From contig CAVBBL010000019.1 of assembly GCA_963593905.1 (NCBI GenBank), positions 1-47,887 on the forward strand: a stretch of 47,887 nt of DNA. Direction: 5' to 3'. The first letter of the stretch is position 1. Each line of letters starts with the position of its first letter. The notes beneath the pieces are model-generated. The model made no database searches, had not been told where the DNA came from, and saw only the letters and a program-made list of their open reading frames with translations. Source of the DNA: CAG-791 sp963593905 (GTDB taxonomy: Bacteria > Bacillota > Clostridia > Lachnospirales > Lachnospiraceae). The position numbers were made by a program, and so were the translations under genes. Positions 15,396-23,217 of the stretch are shown here, piece after piece.

Positions 15396-17966
15396 ATGAA
15401 AAAACAGATTTTAGCGCCTACATCTCCGGATATGACACCGGAAGAGCAGCAGCACATGGAACTGTCCAGAAAGCTGGCGGGAGAGTGTGTGGTATTGATG
15501 GAAAATGACGGAACACTGCCCCTTGCGCCCGGCAAGCTGGCACTGTACGGCTCCGGCGCACGCAGGACCGTAAAAGGCGGCACAGGCTCCGGAGATGTGA
15601 ATTCCCGCTTTGTGGTGACGGCAGAGGAAGGCCTGGAGAAGGCAGGGTTTACCATTTTGACAAAGGATTGGCTGGATCACCAGGATCATCATGTGCAGGA
15701 GGCAAAGGATGCGCATCGGCAGATCGTGCATCAGAAGTCCCTGGAGACAGGCATGCCGGAGATGCTCTTTGAGCTTTCCATGCCTTTCCATGAGCCGGCA
15801 CCCGCGCAGATTTCTGCTGCAGATTTGAAGACACAGGAGACAGATACTGCCTTTTATATTATTTCCCGGAATTCCGGAGAGGGCGCTGATCGTTATGCCA
15901 GTGAGGGAGATTACCGGCTTTGGGCGGAGGAAATTCAGCAGATCCGCACCCTGGCAGAGCAGTATGAGCATCTGGTGTTGATCCTGAATATCGGCGGACT
16001 GGTGGACTTATCACCGGTCAAGGAGATAAAAGGAGTAAATGCGATTCTGCTCATGTCCCAGTTGGGCAATATCGGCGGCTATGCGCTGGCAGACGTGCTG
16101 ACAGGCGCAGTCAATCCCTCCGGCAAGCTGGCGGATACCTGGGCGGCTCATTATGAAGATTATCCTTCCTCTGCAGGTTTTTCCCACAATAACGGGGATA
16201 CGGATGATGACAGCTATACAGAGGGAATTTATGTGGGCTACCGCTATTTTGACCAGGCGGACAAGGAAGTTCTCTATCCATTCGGCTACGGACTTTCCTA
16301 TACCTCCTTTGCAGTGGAACCGGACAGCGTGACCACAGAGGAGGAAATCCTGAAGGTGGCTGCAAAAGTGACCAACACCGGAAAGGCAGCGGGCAAGGAA
16401 GTGGTGCAGGTCTATGTATCTGCGCCGGAAGGAGCGCTCGATAAGCCTTATCAGGAATTGAAGGGATATGCAAAGACACCTTTGCTCCAACCGGGAGAGA
16501 GCTGTGAGACGACGGTAGAGATTCCTCTGCGCCGTTTGGCTTCCTACAGCGAGGAGAAGGCATCCTGGATCCTGGAAAAAGGGGATTATATCCTTCGTGT
16601 GGGCACTTCCTCTAAGGAGACGACGCCTGCTGCAGTGTTGCAGGTGCCGGAGGAGATTCTTTCCGTGGTATGCACCAATATCTGCCCTAAGGACAGTACC
16701 TTTGAGGAAAAGAAGAGCTGCGGCAGAAAGGCAGATGCCAAAGAGACACAGGGGCTTCCTGTGGTGATCCTGACACAGAAGGATCTGGCTGCGGTAAAGA
16801 CCTCCTATCAGGAAGAGCGCCGGGAGATGACCACGACAATTACAGACAAGCTGACACTGGAGGATGTGCTGACAGGGAAGGCTGCTCTGGAGGATCTGGT
16901 GGCGCAGCTCTCTGTGCGGGAACTGGCCAGCTATGCAGTCGGCCGTCACGTGGAGGCAGGAGAGGATTCTGTCATCGGCAATGCGTCCTTAAGCGTGCCT
17001 GGTGCAGCGGGAGATACCGGCACTATCTGCACAGAGAGCAGAAATATTCCGTCCGTTTCCATGGCAGACGGCCCTGCCGGACTTCGTCTGCAGCCTCATT
17101 TTAAGGCGAGACATGACGGCACCATCCTGCCCGGCGGAAGCAAGCTGGGGGATGTGGTGGAGCCTTTCCCGGAATATGAGAATCCCGAGGATGTGGTGGA
17201 TCATTATCAGTACACCACGGCCATCCCGATCGGCTGGGCGCTGGCACAGTCCTGGAACCAGGAGCTGGTAGAGCAGGCGGCAGATATGGTAGGCGCAGAA
17301 ATGGAAAAATTCGGCGTGGACATCTGGCTGACACCGGCCATGAATATTCATCGTAATCCTCTGTGCGGCCGTAACTTTGAGTATTATTCCGAGGATCCGG
17401 TGCTGACAGGCCTGACAGCGGCTGCCATCACCAAAGGTGTACAGGGACATAAGGGCAAAGGCGTATCCATCAAGCATTTTGCCGGCAATAACCAGGAAGA
17501 TAACCGCTATCAGACCAATGTGCATATTTCCGAACGGGCACTGCGCGAGATCTATTTAAGAGGTTTTGAGATCTGTATTCGGGAGAGCCAGCCAGAGACC
17601 ATCATGACGAGCTATAATCTGATCAATGGCATCCACACGGCCAACAGCCATGATCTGCTCCAGAAGGTAGCCAGAGATGAGTGGGGCTTTAAGGGGCTGA
17701 TCATGACAGACTGGTATTCCACGGAAGGTCTGGACGGACTGAGTCAGAGTGCAACAGGCAAATATCCCTGGGGATCTCCGGCAGGAGCTGTTTATGCCGG
17801 CAATGATATCCAGATGCCCGGCAGCGCCATGATCGAGGACAGTATCGTGAAGGCAGTGGAAAGCGGAGAAAAGGACGCCCAGGGCTTTGCCTGCACAAAG
17901 GCCGATCTGCAGTTCTGTGCAGCTAATGTGCTCCGGGGTGTGATTTACGCAGTACAGAGTCTGTAA
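15396..17966 (+). CDS. GH3 beta-glucosidase with permuted domain order
   Basis: The 856-residue enzyme carries the GH3 parts in reversed order. The C-terminal-type alpha/beta sandwich comes first (LSRKLAGECVVLMENDGTLP, about residues 20-290, with YPFGYGLSYTSF at its end). The fibronectin-III-like domain follows (about 305-420), and the TIM-barrel catalytic domain comes last (about 500-856). The nucleophile is Asp772 in FKGLIMTDW, and KHFAGNNQE and RNFEYYSEDP are present. The same order is described for Butyrivibrio fibrisolvens BglA and Ruminococcus albus glucosidase, so it is unusual but not a rearrangement artefact. There is no signal peptide, so it is cytoplasmic. The last 22 bp overlap the convergent pseG gene. 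Confidence 0.93.
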   Translation: MKKQILAPTSPDMTPEEQQHMELSRKLAGECVVLMENDGTLPLAPGKLALYGSGARRTVKGGTGSGDVNSRFVVTAEEGLEKAGFTILTKDWLDHQDHHVQEAKDAHRQIVHQKSLETGMPEMLFELSMPFHEPAPAQISAADLKTQETDTAFYIISRNSGEGADRYASEGDYRLWAEEIQQIRTLAEQYEHLVLILNIGGLVDLSPVKEIKGVNAILLMSQLGNIGGYALADVLTGAVNPSGKLADTWAAHYEDYPSSAGFSHNNGDTDDDSYTEGIYVGYRYFDQADKEVLYPFGYGLSYTSFAVEPDSVTTEEEILKVAAKVTNTGKAAGKEVVQVYVSAPEGALDKPYQELKGYAKTPLLQPGESCETTVEIPLRRLASYSEEKASWILEKGDYILRVGTSSKETTPAAVLQVPEEILSVVCTNICPKDSTFEEKKSCGRKADAKETQGLPVVILTQKDLAAVKTSYQEERREMTTTITDKLTLEDVLTGKAALEDLVAQLSVRELASYAVGRHVEAGEDSVIGNASLSVPGAAGDTGTICTESRNIPSVSMADGPAGLRLQPHFKARHDGTILPGGSKLGDVVEPFPEYENPEDVVDHYQYTTAIPIGWALAQSWNQELVEQAADMVGAEMEKFGVDIWLTPAMNIHRNPLCGRNFEYYSEDPVLTGLTAAAITKGVQGHKGKGVSIKHFAGNNQEDNRYQTNVHISERALREIYLRGFEICIRESQPETIMTSYNLINGIHTANSHDLLQKVARDEWGFKGLIMTDWYSTEGLDGLSQSATGKYPWGSPAGAVYAGNDIQMPGSAMIEDSIVKAVESGEKDAQGFACTKADLQFCAANVLRGVIYAVQSL

Positions 17967-19000
17967 ATAGCATCGGCGATGCGCCCGGCACCCTGTCCGT
18001 CGATTTTCTGCCGGATCTGCCCGGATAGGGAAAGTCTCTTCCTGTCATCGGTAGCCAGATCGTATAAATTTTCCAGGATGTTCCGGCAGATTTTATCCCT
18101 GTCAGGGCGTATATCTCCGGCGTAAAACACCAGGCCGGCCTTGGCAAAGTCGCGGGCAGAGGGCAGCTGGTTATCTGCCATGGTATAGACTATGCCGGGG
18201 ACGCCGGCGGCGCACAGCTCGTAGAGAGTGGTGCCGGCAGCAGTGATCGCCAGGTCGCAGGAACACATCAGGGATGCCATGTCCGTGACATTTTCATGGA
18301 GTGTCAGCTGGGGCATCGTCTGTGCCAGAGCCTGCAGCTCCTGCCGGAAGGGACTTAAGGATCCCAGGATTACCTCCCATCGGAGATGGCAAAGGAACGG
18401 ATGGACAGCCATGGCTTTTACCAGGGCAGGTGCCATCCCATAGGGGTCTGAGCCGCCGGTGGAGAGCAGAATTCTCTCCGTCTTTGGTCTGTTTGCCGGC
18501 TGACAGCGGGCAAATTGAGGGCGAAGGGGGGCATAGGCAGCCCCCTGGAGCAGATGGGGCGCTGTGTAGAGACCGGCAGTCGCTGTCAGATCGTAGTTGA
18601 TCACCAGAGAGACCGGTGGATCAAAGCTAAGCAGGTCGTCTATGTAACCTGTGGGAGCAAGCGGCTGCAGCGCTGATAAATAGGAAGGATCTGCATAGTA
18701 GGAGTCCACCAGGATAAAGGATGGTGCAGGGCAGCGGCCGTCTGCATACAGAGACCGGATGGCAGGCAGTTCTGCCTGCAGATCATCGTAGGCACTGTGC
18801 AGAATCTGTATTCCGTCCGGTCCATAGGGAGCATAGGCCACGGCAAAATGCTTCAGTAGGTCAGCGCTCTCTGCATCGGCAGTGATAAAGAATACCGATG
18901 CCCCCATTTCCTTAAGAGCGCTGCAGATGGATAGACAGCGCATCAGATGCCCGGTGGCAACATGGCGGTTGCCGTCGGCGCGGATCCATACAGTTTTCAT
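17945..19000 (-). CDS. pseG: PseG-like UDP-sugar hydrolase (pseudaminic acid pathway)
   Basis: The 351-residue GT-B-fold protein opens with MKTVWIRADGNRHVATGHLM, containing the G(H)xxR-type loop of PseG (TGHLMRCLSI). ILLSTGGSDPYG at mid-protein and ITAAGTTLYELCAAGVPGIV in the second domain are family hallmarks. PseG removes UDP from UDP-2,4-diacetamido-2,4,6-trideoxy-L-altrose to give the substrate of PseI. The start at 19000 follows GGAAAGG. It is the last gene of a pseF-pseI-pseG run, but 274 bp separate it from pseI. That gap contains a plus-strand terminator and a hairpin element in the opposite orientation. Its 3' end overlaps the GH3 gene. Confidence 0.88.
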   Translation of the reverse strand: MKTVWIRADGNRHVATGHLMRCLSICSALKEMGASVFFITADAESADLLKHFAVAYAPYGPDGIQILHSAYDDLQAELPAIRSLYADGRCPAPSFILVDSYYADPSYLSALQPLAPTGYIDDLLSFDPPVSLVINYDLTATAGLYTAPHLLQGAAYAPLRPQFARCQPANRPKTERILLSTGGSDPYGMAPALVKAMAVHPFLCHLRWEVILGSLSPFRQELQALAQTMPQLTLHENVTDMASLMCSCDLAITAAGTTLYELCAAGVPGIVYTMADNQLPSARDFAKAGLVFYAGDIRPDRDKICRNILENLYDLATDDRKRLSLSGQIRQKIDGQGAGRIADAIYRLCTA

Positions 19001-19057
19001 TGAGAATACCTTTCCGGACAGTGACGCATAGATCTTGCATACACCGCCTATAGACTG

Positions 19058-19095
19058 ATCGCAGCGCAGATTTCTTATCTGCGCTGCGATTTTTG
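19058..19095 (+). terminator. Strong plus-strand terminator antisense to the pse operon
   Basis: The perfect 13-bp stem ATCGCAGCGCAGA / TCTGCGCTGCGAT (7-nt loop) runs into TTTTTGATTTT on the plus strand. No plus-strand gene ends nearby. The nearest is the GH3 gene, whose stop codon is 1.1 kb upstream. On the minus strand the stem has no T run and would be an internal hairpin between pseI and pseG. Confidence 0.8.
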
Positions 19096-19109
19096 ATTTT
19101 GGATATAAA

Positions 19110-19246
19110 GTTTGAAAGAAATGCTCGATAGCATTTCTTTCAAACCGCATTGATGCCGTAAACGTCATCAATGCAAGATTACATCGGAGAATCCGCCTGC
19201 GCGAAATTCTCCTCGTGCTGCCGCGGTAAACCGCAGCATAGAAAGG
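19110..19246 (+). repeat. Complete four-hairpin element, antisense to its gene context
   Basis: H1 is GTTTGAAAGAAATGC / GCATTTCTTTCAAAC (19110-19145). H2 is GCATTGATG / CATCAATGC (19147-19174). H3 is GGAGAAT / ATTCTCC (19186-19212). H4 is an imperfect GCGG / CCGC stem (about 19219-19237). GAAAGG and an ATG at 19253 follow. All modules are in the usual order, but both flanking genes (pseI, pseG) are on the other strand. The ATG it presents opens only into the antisense of pseI. Confidence 0.85.
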
Positions 19247-19274
19247 AAAAATATGACAAGTAAAGAAAAGGAGC

Positions 19275-20327
19275 TTAAGAGAAATCAGCCTCCCGGAGGG
19301 GCTCTCCTCTCTTCAGGTCATGGGTGGCCTTTTTGCCCAACACCCTATCGTATTCCACAGGGGGCAGGCCATTGCCGGGACGGATGGAGCGGATGTTCTC
19401 AGGAGTCAGGGGAGAGCCGGCAGGGATGTCCTGCACGACAAAGAGGGAACGGGCCCCTTCCCGTTCGATTTCCTGCACGGGGGTCAGCTGATAGACACTG
19501 CTGCCCAGTGCCTTCTCTACAATGCGAATATCCTGCACCATGCGGGCGAATTCCTCCGGTTCCATGGAAAAGGCACCGTCCGGTCCGCCGTCACTGCGGC
19601 GAAGGGTCAGATGCTTTTCCACCATGCGGGCGCCCAGAGCAATGGACGCCACAGCGACTGCCGAGCCCATAGTGTGATCGGAGAGTCCCATAAGGCAGCC
19701 GTATTCTTTTGCCAGAGTGGGGATGGTGTTGAGGTTCACATCCTCGTAGGGCGTGGGATAGGCGGAGACACACTTTAGCAGCATGATCCGGTCATTGCCC
19801 TCAGCCAGGCAGGCATCCAGCGCCAGACGGATGTCGCTCTCTCTGGCGACACCGGTGGCCAGAATGATGGGTTTTTGCTTAGAGGCTGCCTGCCGGATCA
19901 GGGGAATATCTGTAATCTCATAGGAAGCAATCTTATAGGCAGGCATCTGACACTGTTCCATCAGATCGATAGCGGTAAAGTCAAAGGGAGAGGAAAAGCA
20001 GACCAGTCCCAGCTTTTTGGCCTCTTCCATCAATCCCTGATGCCATTCCCAGGGTGTGTAGGCTTCCTGATAGAGCTTATAGAGGGTAGTGCCGTCCCAG
20101 ATGGTGCCGCCGGTGATGCTAAAATAAGGGGCATCACTTTCAATAGTGATGGTATCCGGGGTATAGGTCTGGAGTTTAATGGCATCGGCGCCGGCCTCCT
20201 TGGCCGCATGGAGGATCTCCAGAGCCCGGCTGTAGTCCTGCAGGTGATTGGCACTCATTTCCGCTACGATAAAGACCGGAGAGTCAGCGGCGATTCGATG
20301 GTCACCGATAAAGATTTCTTTTTGCAT
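19275..20327 (-). CDS. pseI: Pseudaminic acid synthase PseI
   Basis: The 350-residue protein has an N-terminal NeuB-type TIM barrel and a C-terminal SAF (antifreeze-like) domain (about 290-350). PseI-type rather than NeuB-type features are FIVAEMSANHLQDYSRALEI at the start and TIWDGTTLYKLYQEAYTPWEW at about residues 75-95. Barrel residues include ADAIKLQTYTPDT and VEKHLTL. The enzyme condenses the PseG product with phosphoenolpyruvate to give the nine-carbon acid. The start at 20327 has AAAGGT upstream. The gene begins 8 bp after the pseF stop codon, so the two are translated from one message. Confidence 0.9.
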   Translation of the reverse strand: MQKEIFIGDHRIAADSPVFIVAEMSANHLQDYSRALEILHAAKEAGADAIKLQTYTPDTITIESDAPYFSITGGTIWDGTTLYKLYQEAYTPWEWHQGLMEEAKKLGLVCFSSPFDFTAIDLMEQCQMPAYKIASYEITDIPLIRQAASKQKPIILATGVARESDIRLALDACLAEGNDRIMLLKCVSAYPTPYEDVNLNTIPTLAKEYGCLMGLSDHTMGSAVAVASIALGARMVEKHLTLRRSDGGPDGAFSMEPEEFARMVQDIRIVEKALGSSVYQLTPVQEIEREGARSLFVVQDIPAGSPLTPENIRSIRPGNGLPPVEYDRVLGKKATHDLKRGEPLREADFS

Positions 20328-20334
20328 AAAGAGG

Positions 20335-21042
20335 TTACCTTTCGTTGTAGAATTCGTGATGCAGCTGACGGTACTTGGACTCTGCAATCTGCCAGTCTTC
20401 CATGGTGTCGATATCCTGTACCTCAGCCTCTGATAAGATTACAGGCACCAGGTCGTCCACGTCCGTGGTGCATCCTCGTAGAAAAGCTTCTGTGCGGCAG
20501 GCGTAGAACTGGCCGCAGTCATGGTAGAACTTTTCCAGATCCTGGGATCTGGCAGTGAGGTATTCCGGAAACCGACGCACCAGCCGTCCTTCCCGGATCA
20601 CCACGCTGCGCTGGGGGGGATAGGAATAGGCCACCACCGGCATGACAGACTCATGGGTGTGCAGGAGTTCCATGGCTTCCTTCAGCCGCTGTCCTGTGAG
20701 AAAAGGGGCTGTGGGGTAAATGCAGCAGAAGCGGTCAAAATGCTGCCCATTCTCTTCATAGCACCGCAGCACTTCAGCGATGACTTCGTCGGTAGTGGCG
20801 TAGTCATTGGAAGTGGCCTCCGAGCGCATAAAGGGCACATTGGCGCCGGCCTGACGCGCCAGTGCGGCGATTTCTTCGTCATCTGTGGAGACCATGACCT
20901 CTGCAAAGGCACCGGAGGAGAGAGCGGCTTCGATGGAATAAAACAGAATCGGTTTGCCGCAGAATATTTTCTTGTTTTTGCCGGGAATGCGCTTGCTGCC
21001 GCCCCGGGCGGTGATTATGGCGACGGCGCTGGGATTTTGCAT
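20335..21042 (-). CDS. pseF: CMP-pseudaminic acid synthetase PseF
   Basis: The 235-residue cytidylyltransferase has the CTP-binding loop ITARGGSKRIPGKNKKIFCG followed by KPILFYSI near the N-terminus, VMVSTDDEEIA, CCIYPTAPFL and RSQDLEKFYHDCGQFYA. The IYPTAPF and YHDxGQFY forms are those of PseF rather than sialic-acid-specific NeuA. It activates the nonulosonic acid as its CMP derivative for transfer. The start at 21042 follows AAAGGAAC. It is the first gene of the minus-strand pse run, with a TATAAT about 95 bp upstream. Confidence 0.9.
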   Translation of the reverse strand: MQNPSAVAIITARGGSKRIPGKNKKIFCGKPILFYSIEAALSSGAFAEVMVSTDDEEIAALARQAGANVPFMRSEATSNDYATTDEVIAEVLRCYEENGQHFDRFCCIYPTAPFLTGQRLKEAMELLHTHESVMPVVAYSYPPQRSVVIREGRLVRRFPEYLTARSQDLEKFYHDCGQFYACRTEAFLRGCTTDVDDLVPVILSEAEVQDIDTMEDWQIAESKYRQLHHEFYNER

Positions 21043-21137
21043 GTCTGTTCCTTTCTTCATAGTTATCTCAGAGTCGGTTTTATTCATGTCACATTCGGGA
21101 TGATATTGTGATGATATCATGATGATACCATGAGAGG

Positions 21138-21169
21138 ATTATAGCACTGAACTGTTTTTTTTTGACATA
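21138..21169 (-). promoter_or_regulatory. Possible promoter of the pse genes
   Basis: On the minus strand a perfect TATAAT (21143-21138) lies about 95 bp before the pseF start. The matching -35 is weak (around GTCAAA/TGTCAA, 17-18 bp upstream, within an A9 tract). Confidence 0.4.
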
Positions 21170-21290
21170 GTAGATGAGAAAGATGTTGAAAATAAGGCGG
21201 AATGGGTTAGATTTATGGGCCGGCAAGAATAGCAATGGATGATATCTGATGATATTTGGTGATATCTGGTGAATTAAGTGTCGCCCGTCC

Positions 21291-21537
21291 ATGCACCGAA
21301 GCACGGCAGATGTCTCGCACCATGCACTTTGCGCCGTTTTGCTATGGTTTGCCTCTCACCTTCGGATGGCCGGCCCTTAACTCGCATCCCCGCCAGATGC
21401 GGGGATGCTCAGACAGGCGGGCCTATCGGATGCGCTCTGAAAGCGCGTCCGATACCATCCTCCGGCTTCGATGCAAACCATGCAAAACTGGCGCGCAGTG
21501 CAAAGGATGCGAGCCATTCTGCCGCACTCCGGTGCAT
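21291..21537. repeat. 247-bp long palindromic element with internal hairpins
   Basis: The outer arms (21291-21352 and about 21475-21537) are imperfect inverted repeats of about 60 bp, beginning ATGCACCG and ending CGGTGCAT. Nested inside are GCATCCCCGC / GCGGGGATGC (21384-21408) and TATCGGATGCGC / GCGCGTCCGATA (21424-21454). No reading frame or transposase is present and no target duplication is obvious. A half copy in opposite orientation lies at 9126-9202, showing the sequence is repeated in the genome. A non-autonomous mobile element or a structured RNA are both possible. Confidence 0.75.
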
Positions 21538-21837
21538 TACATTTTTTCGCGCCTGTTTTGATACGAAATTCTACTTTTTTTCAGATCTGTTTATCTGTTT
21601 AGATATGAATTTTACATTTTTTTGAACTTGATTAAGACAAAATCATACATTTTTCGTTATCTGAATGAATCATGTTGCATCGGTCTATAAAAATAGACTC
21701 GAAAAATATGTACCGAGTAATAAGAGCAGACATTTACCGCGGTGGCGGGAAATATTGTCAATCCCATACCGGCGATGTAAGATAAAAAACAGACAAAACA
21801 GAAAGAGAATATGCGGAAATGTGTAAATGACAATGAC
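21538..21837. other. AT-rich gap upstream of glycan locus
   Basis: No gene is seen. A possible plus-strand promoter is TTGAAC (21622-21627) with TACATT (21646-21651), an 18-bp spacer. A small stem GACATTTACCGC / GGCGGGAAAT lies at about 21729-21751. The region is poor in GC compared with both sides. Confidence 0.35.
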
Positions 21838-21958
21838 AAGGTCGGACAGTACAAAGTCAGACAGTGCAAAGTCAGACAGGAAATGCAAATAGAAAATACA
21901 GACAAATGTAAAAAAGAGCAGATAAAAAGCAGCAGATAAAAAGCAGCAAAGCAGCAAA
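21838..21958 (+). repeat. Leader tandem repeats (3 x 15 bp, then AGCAGATAAAA units)
   Basis: Three 15-bp units, AAGGTCGGACAGTAC, AAAGTCAGACAGTGC and AAAGTCAGACAGGAA, occupy 21838-21882. After 35 bp come two AGCAGATAAAA units and three AGCAGCAA-like units up to 21958. All lie just upstream of the ribosome site of the decarboxylase gene, in what would be the first leader of the plus-strand glycan locus. Confidence 0.8.
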
Positions 21959-21976
21959 CGAGAAATGAGGACGCCT

Positions 21977-23206
21977 ATGCATCAGACACCCTATTATTAT
22001 ATCGATGAAAAGAAATTGGACAGCGACATTGACCTGCTGAAGGAGGCTATGGAGAAGGCGTGGGGGGAGAATGTGATTCCTTCCTATTCGGTAAAAACCA
22101 ATTCCCTGCCCTGGCTGCTGGATCATGTGAAGTCGCATGGTTTTTATGCCGAGGTGGTTTCGGAGACAGAGGCGGATCTGGCGGCTCGGCTTGGATTTTC
22201 CTATTCTCATATGATTTATAATGGCCCTATCAAAGACCGGGATACCTTTGAGAAGATTTTGCTGGCGGGGGGAATGGTAAATATGGATTCTTCTCAGGAA
22301 CCGCTGTGGCTTAGGGAGTTGGCGGCGGCCCATCCCGGGCAGGATTTTGCCGTGGGGGTGAGAGTGAATTTTGATATACAGCCGCTGCTCCCCGGGGAAG
22401 TGTTGGCGGATGAAGAGGGCAGCCGCTTTGGCTATTGCTACGAAAACGGCGAGCTGAAAAGAGTGGTGGAGGATGTCGGGAAGATACCAAATGCAAGGCT
22501 GGCAGGCCTGCATCTGCATTCTTCTACCAAATCCCGCTCTGTGAAGGTGTTCGGGACGCTGGCGGCCATGGCGGTTCGGATCGCCGGAGAATATGACCTG
22601 CAGCTTTCCTATGTGGATATGGGCGGCGGCTATTTCGGAGGCCGGGCAGATATGCCTGATTACAGGGATTACATGCCTGTCATCGCCGGAGAACTGAAAA
22701 AAGGCTTCGATCCGGCGAAGACAGCTCTGATTGCAGAGCCCGGGGTATCCCTGATCTCCGGGTCATTTAGCTTTGTCACCTCGGTAAAGGATGTGAAGCA
22801 TATCCGGGAGCATGTTTACGTGGTGACGGATGGGGGAAGAGTGAATTTGAACCCTCAGGTGACCAGACGCAGCTATCCCCATCATCTCCTGTATATGGAA
22901 CAGCCCGCTGCCAAAAGGGAGACAATGCCTTCCCAGATGATCTGCGGCTATACCTGCATGGAATATGACCGGCTCTTTGAGGAAAAGAATGCACCGGCAC
23001 TGCAGCCGGGAGATCTGGTGGTTTATGACACGGCCGGGGGGTATACCATGTGTTTAAATCCCCTTTTTATCCAGTATCTGCCGGCTGTGATTGTGGGACA
23101 GGCAGACGGATCCTCTTTTGTGGCCAGAGAGCCTTGGACCAATGAGGAGTATCTGCAGAAGAATCATCTGGCAGGGGAAAAATCGCCCAAGTCCCGTGAA
23201 GAATGA
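21977..23206 (+). CDS. PLP-dependent amino-acid decarboxylase-like protein (fold type III)
   Basis: The 409-residue protein is of the LysA/ornithine-decarboxylase alanine-racemase-fold family. The PLP lysine is Lys40 in PSYSVKTNS. LHLHSSTKSR and the phosphate-binding DMGGGYFGG follow, then EPGVSLISG and the dimer-contributed active-site cysteine region CGYTCMEYDRL. The family decarboxylates D- or L-configured diamino acids or related substrates. Its place ahead of a sialyltransferase-like gene and next to pse genes suggests it supplies or modifies an amine-bearing glycan substituent; this is inference. The start at 21977 has GAGG 6 nt upstream. An ATG 12 nt earlier has no site. Confidence 0.85.
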   Translation: MHQTPYYYIDEKKLDSDIDLLKEAMEKAWGENVIPSYSVKTNSLPWLLDHVKSHGFYAEVVSETEADLAARLGFSYSHMIYNGPIKDRDTFEKILLAGGMVNMDSSQEPLWLRELAAAHPGQDFAVGVRVNFDIQPLLPGEVLADEEGSRFGYCYENGELKRVVEDVGKIPNARLAGLHLHSSTKSRSVKVFGTLAAMAVRIAGEYDLQLSYVDMGGGYFGGRADMPDYRDYMPVIAGELKKGFDPAKTALIAEPGVSLISGSFSFVTSVKDVKHIREHVYVVTDGGRVNLNPQVTRRSYPHHLLYMEQPAAKRETMPSQMICGYTCMEYDRLFEEKNAPALQPGDLVVYDTAGGYTMCLNPLFIQYLPAVIVGQADGSSFVAREPWTNEEYLQKNHLAGEKSPKSREE

Positions 23207-23217
23207 GAAAGGAACCT

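Noticed and set aside
15396..17966. GH3 gene scrambled by rearrangement
   Set aside because: The reversed domain order matches characterised Butyrivibrio and Ruminococcus glucosidases, and the frame is intact with all catalytic motifs.
19253..19672. Plus-strand frame after the element at 19110
   Set aside because: It is antisense to the conserved pseI gene, with Pro/Gly/Arg-rich shadow composition.
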